Shown here: one piece after another, positions 57,141 to 64,000 of the stretch
Layout of the letters: the number at the start of each line of letters is the position of its first letter
Numbering within the stretch: the stretch's first letter is position 1
NCBI GenBank assembly: GCA_963794165.1
Contig: CAWCCT010000011.1
Location: 1-64,000 of the forward strand
Source: PALSA-350 sp963794165
Lineage (GTDB): Bacteria > Acidobacteriota > Terriglobia > Terriglobales > Acidobacteriaceae
Direction: 5' to 3'
DNA length: 64,000 nucleotides
Position numbers and translations under genes: made by a program
Notes under the pieces: generated by a model
Told to the model about the DNA's origin: nothing
Seen by the model: only the letters and a program-made list of their open reading frames with translations
The model's database searches: none

Positions 57141-58520
57141 TTATAGTGGCCGGTCGAACTGATACGTGAGTGAGACGAACTCGCGGTTCGTGTCAGGAGC
57201 TTTTGAAATTAGCGGAATTCCTGGGTAGCTTTGATACGCCTGCATATATCCAAGTTCCGCTTTAAAATGCCGGGTGAAGGAGTGTTGGAACGAAATCTTC
57301 CCGGAGATGCTATGACCCCCCTGACCTGCTAGCGGGAGGAATGATGTGACGTTCTCATTGATGGCGTATCCACCCCTGGCCTCGACACTCCACGTGCGTG
57401 TCAGGCGGCCTGTGGCCAGTATATTTGCGTTGCTTGAATCGAAAGCTCCGAACAGCCCCTGGACTCCGCTAACGAGTCGGACGTAGCTGACTACAATCGT
57501 GCTGTACTGTGCTTTCCAGTCCATGCTTGCCGTTCCAGTGGGCCACCACGAGCGGTAGGTTGGCGATGGCGATTGAACAACTTCGACGTGTTGGGGACCG
57601 GCGGATAAAAAGAAAGAGAGGGTGGGCTTCGCATAAAATGCAAAGAATAGTGCGGCAGTGTGCGTCTTGGCTTCGCTCCCAGGACTTACGCCGTAGGCTG
57701 AGAATTGTGAATACTGATATGTCATTCCGACGTAGTGCTTTCTGGCGAGACGTTTATTGTAGAAACCACACCACGCTTTCGAACCAAAATCATACAGACC
57801 CGGGACCTGGGCGGGGTCGGAATAGGTTAGATTTGTAAACGTTCCCTGAGCACCCATCATGCTGTCTCTACGAAACTGATAGGTAAATTCTACATCTGCC
57901 AGATTCTTGAGCTGGTCTGCGACGGGCGCGATCACAGTTATCGGTGGGGCGCCCGGAGCTGTTCCGCCAGTCGGCGTATCCAGCTGATTGAACCCGTTCG
58001 ATGTCTTATCAAAGCTGTCTCGCAGAGTCGCAGTGATATGTTGACTCAACCGGTAGTGAAAGTCGAGAGCAACATCCTGAGACTGTTGATTATTCAGGTC
58101 GCCGGTCCGCTGATAAAACGTGAATCCGGGGCGATAACTCAACACAAAGTGCAGCCGCGATGAGGTTCGGTTGAGGACAATCCACGGCTGAATCTGGTAG
58201 CTGACATCGCTAGTCACATTAGTGTAGTCAGCGTTGGCAGGCACGTTGTCGCTGTACGCGGTAGCGATCGTGTCGCCGACGCGCACGTAGTTCCCCGCCT
58301 CTGACTGAAACGTTTCGAACTTTAATGAAGTCGGTATCAGCATCGGAATCTCGTAAGGCGTCGCGATTTCATCGATTTCTGGTCCTCTATCAACTGAGGC
58401 TGGTTGATAAGAGGCTTGATCAACCGTGATGGCATCAGGTTCTGAATCGCTCTTCTTAGCCTGGGACCACAGAGGTAGGGCGATGAGGAGCGCAACCGCC
58501 ATGCAAACTCGTGTAAACAT
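57141..58520 (-). CDS. Outer-membrane beta-barrel protein of the EPS locus
   Basis: 459 aa with a signal peptide (ends PLWSQA, about residue 21). The mature chain has amphipathic alternating strands (YTNVTSDVSYQIQPWIVLNR, LHFVLSYRPGFTFYQRTGDL, YVGMTYQYSQFSAYGVSP) and ends EFVSLTYQFDRPL, with terminal aromatic-rich strand typical of outer-membrane barrels. Family relatives in EPS loci are thought to act as secretion porins or in outer-membrane assembly of the exporter. It sits between the export protein and the co-polymerase. Ribosome site gagggcag precedes the ATG. Confidence 0.85.
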   Translation of the reverse strand: MFTRVCMAVALLIALPLWSQAKKSDSEPDAITVDQASYQPASVDRGPEIDEIATPYEIPMLIPTSLKFETFQSEAGNYVRVGDTIATAYSDNVPANADYTNVTSDVSYQIQPWIVLNRTSSRLHFVLSYRPGFTFYQRTGDLNNQQSQDVALDFHYRLSQHITATLRDSFDKTSNGFNQLDTPTGGTAPGAPPITVIAPVADQLKNLADVEFTYQFRRDSMMGAQGTFTNLTYSDPAQVPGLYDFGSKAWCGFYNKRLARKHYVGMTYQYSQFSAYGVSPGSEAKTHTAALFFAFYAKPTLSFFLSAGPQHVEVVQSPSPTYRSWWPTGTASMDWKAQYSTIVVSYVRLVSGVQGLFGAFDSSNANILATGRLTRTWSVEARGGYAINENVTSFLPLAGQGGHSISGKISFQHSFTRHFKAELGYMQAYQSYPGIPLISKAPDTNREFVSLTYQFDRPL

Positions 58521-58529
58521 AAGCTGCCC

Positions 58530-59153
58530 TCAAGGCACGACAATGGTGTCACGCGGTTCAAGGCTGATGTTCTGCTCAGGAGTCTTGCCTTTTATAACGT
58601 CCTTGTAGTTGAATGCAATCCGGGATTGCCCGCCACCAGGGCTCTGTCGCAGGATATAAATGGCTTTTTGCTTGGCAAAATCACGAAATCCGCCTGCTGC
58701 CGCAATTGCGTCTAGAACCGTTGTCGCAGCTGTAAGAGAGTATGATCCCGGCTTCATCACCTGCCCCAAAACGTTGAACTTCTCACTGTGGATCTCCTGG
58801 ACCATCACTGTGACTTCCGGTTCCGCAATGTAGGTCCGCAGTTTGTTTGTAATCTCCAGTTCGAGTTGCAAAGGAGTCCGTCCCGCCGCCTGTAGCTCGC
58901 CCACCAGAGGAAGGGAGATTCTCCCGTCTAAGCGCACCGGAATTGACCGGGAAAGATCCGGTTCTTTCCAAACGTTGATGGCCAGCAGATCATCATCCCC
59001 GATCACAAAGCTACCGTCGTGTGGCTTCGTCGTTGATTCTGCAAGCGAAGTTGCGGCACCCGGAACTCGGGCATCTGGAACTTGTGCCCACAGGGAACCG
59101 GTAAGGACGACTAGGACGAATCCCAAGCCCCGGTGGTCGGTTATTTTTTTCAT
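58530..59153 (-). CDS. Wza-like polysaccharide export protein
   Basis: 207 aa from ATG 59153, supported by aggag five bases upstream; the longer frame to 59219 would remove the signal peptide from the N-terminus. Signal peptide ends GSLWAQ (about 26). Polysaccharide-export domain (about 48-120): FVIGDDDLLAINVWKEPDLS, VRLDGRISLPLVGELQAAGR. One SLBB-like domain (about 125-190): FNVLGQVMKPGSYSLTAATT. No lipobox Cys. It forms the periplasmic/outer-membrane part of the export channel with the barrel and Wzz-like proteins. Confidence 0.93.
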   Translation of the reverse strand: MKKITDHRGLGFVLVVLTGSLWAQVPDARVPGAATSLAESTTKPHDGSFVIGDDDLLAINVWKEPDLSRSIPVRLDGRISLPLVGELQAAGRTPLQLELEITNKLRTYIAEPEVTVMVQEIHSEKFNVLGQVMKPGSYSLTAATTVLDAIAAAGGFRDFAKQKAIYILRQSPGGGQSRIAFNYKDVIKGKTPEQNISLEPRDTIVVP

Positions 59154-59215
59154 AACGACTCCTGAATGCGAGCTAAGGATTGCGTGCGAATCTAGCTCGA
59201 CTCTCCCAATCTCGA

Positions 59216-60754
59216 TCAATCTGTCCGGATATTTCCGCGGGACCCAGTCCCTTTACCTTTCAAACCAGCGTCTCCCGGCACGAGAGAGAGATCGGACGAT
59301 CTGATCTGGTATTGGTCAATCTTGTACAACAGCGTTCGATAGCTGATTTTGAGTAACCTTGCGGCAGCTTTCCGATTCCAACGCGTCTTCTCCAGGGCGG
59401 CTGCGATCGCGTTCTTCTCAGCCTCCAACCTGACACTCTGGACGAGAGATTTAAGCGAGTCAGGTCCTGTGGAAGCAACGCGAGATTGGATCAATGATGA
59501 TGATTGGACGCCGTTCGAGGCCCGCAGTAACGTCAGAGCAACATTCCCCGCAACCTCATCCGGGTCTGGCCGGTTCTTTTCGAATGCTAGCTCTTTGTCA
59601 CCAGTCATGAGATAGCGTTTCACAAAAATTTCCAATTCCCGCAGGTTACCCGGCCAGGAATACGCCTGGCAGGCCTCAAGTGTAGCGGCCGAAAAGTCTC
59701 GTGGAGCGAGGGCATATCGCTTGGCAAGTTTGTGCATAAAATGGCGCGACAGGAGCCGTACTTCCTCCTTGCGCTCCCGTAGTGGTGGCACGTGAATGGT
59801 GTAGGCACTTAGGAGATAGTAGAGGTCTTTGCGGAATCTCTTTTCAGAGACCGCATGTTCCATGTTCGTGGTACTCGAGGCCAGGACGCGGATGTCGACC
59901 TCAACGGCGGCGCAAGTCCCTGGTCTCATAAACCGCCTGTTCTGCAGCACCCGCATCAGGTTCGCCTGGACGCCCATCGGCATCTCAGTAATTTCATCCA
60001 GGAGAATCGTCCCTTTTACACCAAGTTCCAGTTTGCCGGCCTTAATGGATACAGGTGTACTGGTTCCGTCCCACTCGTAACCAAATAGTTCCCTTTCCAA
60101 CAGATCCCCAGGCAGCGCTGCACAATTGACCTTGGTGAACTCGAACCCGGAGCGCAGCGATAATTTATGGACCAAGCGAGCGGTAGTCTCTTTACCACTA
60201 CCCCCTTCGCCAAGGATCAACACCGGTACACTGACCTGCGCCAGCAAAGCCGCCTGAGCGCGGAGCTCTCGCATGATCGGGCTGATCGCAATGAAGAACG
60301 TGTCGTCGTTTATCAGATCGACATCATCACTCGTAATGTCAGGCTCGATAGTTTCACACACCATGGAAAGGTGGCTCTGGATAACCGTTGCGAGTCGACG
60401 ATCGTCGAAGGGTCTTACAAGATACTCCCGTGCGCCTAAGCGAATTACTTCTTGTCTCTTACGAACATCACCGGCATGACCAATTAAGATGATCGGCAAT
60501 GCGGGACGGAGCCTGCGTAGCCAGCGGAGGATGTGCAAACCATCGGCATCGCCCTGGGGCAAATCGAGCAATAGCAGATCCGGCGGTCCCCCGGACTGGA
60601 CCCGCTCCATCGCCTCCCAGACGTTCCCGACGATTTCAAGCTGCCAGGAGCTCGATTCTCCCAGCGACCAGAGCGTACGGACAAGAACTGAGTCGCGACT
60701 GACGAATAGCAGTCTTGCTGCTTCGGTCAAATTTCGTACCGGGGGCTGGATCAT
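59216..60754 (-). CDS. NtrC-family regulator with altered receiver and missing GAFTGA loop
   Basis: 512 aa. Receiver (about 14-130): phospho-acceptor Asp64 in LLLLDLPQGD is kept, but the acidic pocket is reduced (FVSRDSV) and the conserved Lys is Arg114 (YLVRPF). AAA+ domain (about 155-385): Walker A GEGGSGKE (182-189), Walker B GTILLDEITEMP (248-259), R-fingers in FRKDLYYLL and PPLRERKEEV. The sigma-54-contacting GAFTGA loop is replaced: ELFGYEWDGTSTPVSIKAGK (222-241). C-terminal Fis-type HTH (WNRKAAARLLKISYRTLLYK, about 460-480). It is upstream of the export genes, likely controlling the locus, but classical sigma-54 activation is doubtful. Confidence 0.88.
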   Translation of the reverse strand: MIQPPVRNLTEAARLLFVSRDSVLVRTLWSLGESSSWQLEIVGNVWEAMERVQSGGPPDLLLLDLPQGDADGLHILRWLRRLRPALPIILIGHAGDVRKRQEVIRLGAREYLVRPFDDRRLATVIQSHLSMVCETIEPDITSDDVDLINDDTFFIAISPIMRELRAQAALLAQVSVPVLILGEGGSGKETTARLVHKLSLRSGFEFTKVNCAALPGDLLERELFGYEWDGTSTPVSIKAGKLELGVKGTILLDEITEMPMGVQANLMRVLQNRRFMRPGTCAAVEVDIRVLASSTTNMEHAVSEKRFRKDLYYLLSAYTIHVPPLRERKEEVRLLSRHFMHKLAKRYALAPRDFSAATLEACQAYSWPGNLRELEIFVKRYLMTGDKELAFEKNRPDPDEVAGNVALTLLRASNGVQSSSLIQSRVASTGPDSLKSLVQSVRLEAEKNAIAAALEKTRWNRKAAARLLKISYRTLLYKIDQYQIRSSDLSLVPGDAGLKGKGTGSRGNIRTD

Positions 60755-60922
60755 GTGGCAAAAGTGCCGGAAAGAGTTCGAGCACGCACCTCAACACAAA
60801 AAGGCAGATGAAGATCGGATGAAGCTGGGGCAGCTAGGGCTGACAACTTGGAGTTGGCTGAATGATTGCTACGGCGAGCATTCGCAATTCGCCCCCTGGA
60901 CTGCACTGGTGAGAATCATTGA

Positions 60923-61432
60923 CTAGACCGGTTCCACGTCGTATCCCTCTACCTGAATCGCCAAAGATCTCTGCATGGCCTCCACTGATATGATCAGCCT
61001 CCGGTTCCCGTGGCGCGAGAGGAAGATTCCCTCCAAGCCCTCAAGGGCGCCCCCCCGAATGCGCACGCGCTGTCCTGTCTTTAGAAAGGGATGGGGGCAA
61101 CACGGAAGTTGCTCTTTGACTAAAATTCGGACCGCGTCGATTTGCTCATCGGGAATCGGCGTGCCCACCCTCTGGGTGCCTACGAGGCCCAGTACACTGT
61201 CAGTCCGAAGCACCCGCTGCCACTGCTCATTACAAGGCGTCAGCTTGACGAACAAATAACAGCTGAACAAGGGCAATTCCATCGTCTTTTTTCTGTCGTG
61301 CCAGCGATGCACCTCAGTAAACACCGGTAAGAAGGTTGTTACCCCTCTATCGCAGAGGCGGTGAGCTACGGCTCTTTCGTGCCGCGCTCGAGTATGCACT
61401 GCATACCAGTTTTGGCCGTCCTTTTCGGCCAT
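60923..61432 (-). CDS. NusG/UpxY-like transcription antiterminator
   Basis: 169 aa from ATG 61432 (MAEKDGQNWYAVHTRARHER); the frame is open to 61513 but the added residues are non-conserved, and agcggggg lies just before this ATG. NGN domain about 8-110 with WYAVHTRARHERAVAHRL, PVFTEVHRW, LPLFSCYLFVKL; a KOW-like end (LKTGQRVRIRGGALEGLEGI). Specialised NusG paralogues such as UpxY and LoaP prevent early termination in long polysaccharide operons. Being the first gene of a very long EPS operon fits that role. Confidence 0.9.
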   Translation of the reverse strand: MAEKDGQNWYAVHTRARHERAVAHRLCDRGVTTFLPVFTEVHRWHDRKKTMELPLFSCYLFVKLTPCNEQWQRVLRTDSVLGLVGTQRVGTPIPDEQIDAVRILVKEQLPCCPHPFLKTGQRVRIRGGALEGLEGIFLSRHGNRRLIISVEAMQRSLAIQVEGYDVEPV

Positions 61433-62076
61433 CCCCCCGCTATCTGAAAACTTCCACTTTTCCTTACCGGTATACAATGCTGCGCCTCTCTGAGACCTTC
61501 CTGGTTGCCCCATTTGCCCGAGTTGATCTGTTGAAAGTTTCCGCCTGGAAAAACCGGCCGAGTCCTTTTAATGAACGTGAGTGCTTCTGCTCTATTGCGG
61601 CTGCTGATCCACTCGAGTCACCAGGCCCAGGCATCTGACGCGGTGGTTGCTCTTGTCCGCATAGCTTCGCCCTCTGGGTAACATTCATCTGTCACCCTTG
61701 ACTCACTATGAACAGGCGCCAACGATCCCCGCCCCAAAATGCTGAGGGTCATAGGTGCAACTGTAGCCATATAGCCGCTTGGAACCTCGCTCGGGTTTAG
61801 TTCGCCCCAGCACCAGCGAATACGGCCCTTGGTGTCAACCGGATTCGTTAGGGAGCGTACCGCTCGATGCAAGTTGCTGCAAGAGGTACACCATCTCTGC
61901 GAAGCATTTCTCCTCTGAGCGGCCTGAGAGTAGGGGCTACTCACTCTGAGGAGGTGTTCTCATCGATTCGTGCTCGTTTGACATACGGTTCAGTCTGAGC
62001 CGACATTTTTGAAGGTTGTCTCGGAAATGGAGTGGCCGTCATATTCGACAGTAGAACCGCCTTAGAAGGCCAACGG

Positions 62077-62108
62077 TCGATGGATAAGAAGGCTTATCGA
62101 TGGATAAG
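62077..62108. promoter_or_regulatory. Direct repeat with operator-like dyad
   Basis: The 12-mer tcgatggataag occurs at 62077-62088 and 62097-62108 (20-bp period), and the second copy is part of a dyad cttatc-gatg-gataag (62093-62108). A 20-bp period is close to two helix turns, as for tandem regulator sites. It is about 420 bp before the LuxR gene and 645 bp before the NusG-like gene. Role as binding site is inference. Confidence 0.35.
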
Positions 62109-62162
62109 TGCGGTTACCGACATCGACCAAGGTAAGTTGTTTGCAGGTTACCAAATACCCCA

Positions 62163-62191
62163 TTGACATGAGTCTACAATGTGACTACGTT
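62163..62191 (+). promoter_or_regulatory. Candidate sigma-70 promoter for the LuxR gene
   Basis: A perfect -35 ttgaca (62163-62168), 17 bp, then tacgtt (62186-62191), a poor -10. About 340 bp upstream of the LuxR-type gene and 55 bp after the dyad. Weak. Confidence 0.25.
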
Positions 62192-62528
62192 CCAACAGAA
62201 TCATTTTGGATCCGCGGCTAGATACTCGAATCCACTTTGACGGGGTCAAGTTGCATCTGCGTACAGGGTGGATACCAGCGTTACAACCGACAACCGCCCT
62301 CTCTCTAAAGCATTCTAAAAAAAGTCTTAATGCCTGGATCTCAAGTAAATGCTTCAGAAACAATGCGTTAACTGTCCTTAAAAATTAGCCGGATACAATC
62401 CGTCCAGTAGAACCTCAAAAACTTCAGTTAGACACGCTTCAAGAACTAGAGAAGGGATGAGTAGAGGCTTGTTGTGGCCTGCTTTCTCTGCGCACAAAAT
62501 AACTAAAACATTTGATGGAGTGTAGGGA

Positions 62529-63602
62529 ATGCGCGACGGAATCCTGGAGCTAGCCATTCGTATACTGGTGGCGGACGATACCCGGCTCCACACGACGTTG
62601 CTAGCAGATGCACTGAAGCGCGACGGTGCGTTCGAGGTGATGGGATCGGACTCACAGGAATTGATTTCGCAAGCCCATCTGCACAACATCGATGTTCTTC
62701 TCCTCAGTTCCGATCTTGATGAGCAACCGGGTCGCGGATTTGAGGTTTTGCGGCAGGCGCGCGCGCTTCACCCAGCTGTCCGCGCCGTCGTGCTGCTCGA
62801 TTCCACAAAACAGGAATCGGTTTTGGAAGCGTTTAGGGCTGGGGCCCGCGGAGTGTTAAGCAGGCAAGAAACAGTTGAGACCTTGAGCAAGTGCATAAGA
62901 AGCGTACACCAGGGGCAGATCTGGGCCAACAGCCAGCAACTGGGATTGCTGGTTCAGGCCTTGGTTTCTTCGCGGGGTGTTCCCGCCATAAATGCAAGCG
63001 GCATGGACCAGCTCTCCAAGCGAGAGACGGAGATCGTCGACAGCGTTGCCTTAGGTTTGTCAAATCGAGAAATTGCCGAGCGATTAGGTTTAAGTCAACA
63101 TACCGTCAAAAATTACCTCTTTAAGGTCTTTGAGAAACTAGGAGTTTCGAGCCGGGTCGAGCTTCTGTGCATGGCAGTCAATCACGGAGGACAGTCACCG
63201 GACGGTTGCCCGGAGAAGAATCCGGATAATGGGGGGCTCAACGATTCGACTCTGGATGGGTGGCGACGAGCTGCCGAACAGGGGGGGCCGATCGCGCAAC
63301 TGCAACTAGCTCGCTTTTATTGGTCTCGTAGGGCCAATCACAAGGACCTAACGCTGGCTTACAAATGGTATTCGATTGTCAGTCAACAAATATCGCGAAC
63401 CAGCAAGAGTGTCGAAAGTGCCATGACGATGGAGCAAAGGCTGGAAGCAGAAGAGATGGCTGCCGAGTGGCTCAAAAGGGCGGCCAAATCCCAACCAACT
63501 TTGACGGGAGACCAACTGATCGTCACTACAGGAACACGGAAAGCCGTGCAATCTGCGACTGACTTCCCTGGTCGCCTAGTGACGAGACGAATTGGGACTT
63601 AA
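62529..63602 (+). CDS. LuxR/NarL-type response-regulator-like protein with Sel1-like tail
   Basis: 357 aa. Receiver-like domain (about 8-125): DD at 16-17 is kept (ILVADDTRL), but the phospho-acceptor position is Ser60 (DVLLLSSDLD) and the conserved Lys site reads VLSRQE. HTH of LuxR type (about 160-222): LSKRETEIVDSVALGLSNRE, IAERLGLSQHTVKNYLFKVF. Then a helical tail with one Sel1/TPR-like repeat (about 243-325; WRRAAEQGGPIAQLQLARFY, AYKWYSIVS, AAEWLKRA). Ribosome site ggagtg upstream of the ATG. Probably a phosphorylation-independent regulator of the divergent EPS operon. Confidence 0.88.
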   Translation: MRDGILELAIRILVADDTRLHTTLLADALKRDGAFEVMGSDSQELISQAHLHNIDVLLLSSDLDEQPGRGFEVLRQARALHPAVRAVVLLDSTKQESVLEAFRAGARGVLSRQETVETLSKCIRSVHQGQIWANSQQLGLLVQALVSSRGVPAINASGMDQLSKRETEIVDSVALGLSNREIAERLGLSQHTVKNYLFKVFEKLGVSSRVELLCMAVNHGGQSPDGCPEKNPDNGGLNDSTLDGWRRAAEQGGPIAQLQLARFYWSRRANHKDLTLAYKWYSIVSQQISRTSKSVESAMTMEQRLEAEEMAAEWLKRAAKSQPTLTGDQLIVTTGTRKAVQSATDFPGRLVTRRIGT

Positions 63603-63710
63603 CAGCCCAGGATCTTTGCACCGTTGCAACGATTCTGGGGCAAAACTATCTCCCGCGTTGCCGGGTAAACCCTTGGATCAGACCATTCGTAAGCACCGCC
63701 CCTTCCGGTC

Positions 63711-64000
63711 TTAGGGTACTGTCGCGGTGGCCTCGTTGGACGCAGTGCTTTCCACTCCTGAGGAATCGACACTTTTTACGACGTAGTCATAGGTCACACC
63801 GCTCTGAACGTTGCTGTCCACATAGGTGGTCTGAGTGTCGAGGGACGAGTTCAGCAGTTGATACCCAGAGCTGCCACTCGATCGATAAATGTGATAGCCC
63901 GCGACCGGATCAGCAGAGCTAGTGGGTGCGTCCCAAGTCAGGTCCACCTCATGGCTCTCCCCTGTTCCACTTAGACTGATCACGACCGTACCGTTAGTGG
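63711..64000 (-). CDS. C-terminal end of a secreted Ig/FN3 protein (partial)
   Basis: The frame is open to the window edge; the visible end (TNGTVVISLSGTGESHEVDL) is the tail of a choice-of-anchor/Hydin-like Ig domain followed by a fibronectin type III domain (GYHIYRSSGSSGYQLLNSSL, TYDYVVKSVDSSGVESTASN) and a stop at 63711. Acidobacterial extracellular proteins commonly end this way. The start lies outside the window. Confidence 0.75.
   Translation of the reverse strand, partial: TNGTVVISLSGTGESHEVDLTWDAPTSSADPVAGYHIYRSSGSSGYQLLNSSLDTQTTYVDSNVQSGVTYDYVVKSVDSSGVESTASNEATATVP

Larger units (their letters stand above)
61433..62528. other. 1.1-kb divergent regulatory spacer
   Basis: Lies between the NusG-like operon (minus) and the LuxR-type gene (plus). 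No supported gene; small open frames lack ribosome sites. It should hold both promoters and the 5' leader on which an antiterminator would act. I find no clear rho-independent terminator or ops-like element. See separate entries for a dyad and a candidate promoter. Confidence 0.5.

Noticed and set aside
61618..61944. 108-codon minus-strand frame in the regulatory spacer
   Set aside because: No good start or similarity; composition looks like non-coding GC-rich DNA.

Overview
The window looks like a chromosome segment of a soil-type Acidobacteriota (Terriglobia-like) bacterium, possibly from a metagenome. The evidence is indirect: very large secreted proteins built from Ig-like and parallel beta-helix domains, intergenic palindromes of the 'cggactgaagtccg' and 'ggctaaagcc' type, a choice-of-anchor/FN3 protein end at the right edge, and an exopolysaccharide (EPS) locus headed by a NusG-like antiterminator. 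No rRNA or ribosomal gene is present to fix the taxonomy.

Layout. (a) 0-16 kb is an accessory zone: palindromic repeats, a 1303-aa Ig/beta-helix lipoprotein, a small unknown gene, a DUF4239-like membrane protein, an 1186-aa secreted beta-helix protein, a type-B carboxylesterase, the 3' half of a tRNA-Leu that looks like an attachment-site scar, a secreted two-repeat protein, a PQQ-type sugar dehydrogenase homologue and a TylF-like methyltransferase. (b) About 16-41 kb is the distal part of a large EPS locus: glycosyltransferases, acyltransferases, an acyl-carrier protein, a nucleotide-sugar dehydrogenase, an (alpha/alpha)6-type protein, a LamG-VanZ fusion, a deacetylase-glycosyltransferase fusion, flippase and ligase. 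Many of these genes carry frameshifts: ATP-grasp, flavoprotein, AMP-ligase, one GT4, one FkbM, the flippase and the ligase. (c) 41-61.5 kb is the intact proximal part, all on the minus strand and mostly overlapping or tightly spaced. Read in transcription order it runs: NusG-like antiterminator, NtrC-like regulator, Wza-like exporter, outer-membrane barrel, Wzz-like co-polymerase, ExeA-type ATPase, CpsD-like kinase, initiating sugar-1-P transferase, Wlb-like oxidoreductase/acetyltransferase/aminotransferase trio, GT2, methyltransferase, epimerase, a second oxidoreductase, a GNAT/FemAB-like protein and an asparagine-synthase homologue. (d) A LuxR-type regulator diverges from this operon across a 1.1-kb spacer.

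How it works together (inference): the sugar transferase loads the lipid carrier, the glycosyltransferases and sugar-modifying enzymes build and decorate a repeat unit probably containing a diamino-uronic acid and a dehydrogenase-derived uronic acid, flippase and ligase/polymerase move and polymerise it, and the Wza/barrel/Wzz/kinase set exports it. The accessory genes (ExeA-type ATPase, asparagine-synthase homologue, FemAB-like protein, deacetylase, ACP plus AMP-ligase, VanZ) resemble the genes that surround exosortase A in PEP-CTERM/EPS loci, but no exosortase and no PEP-CTERM protein is visible here. Both regulators and the asparagine-synthase homologue lack key family residues. The distal half is heavily frameshifted, so the polymer may no longer be made in its original form, or this part of the assembly is poor.
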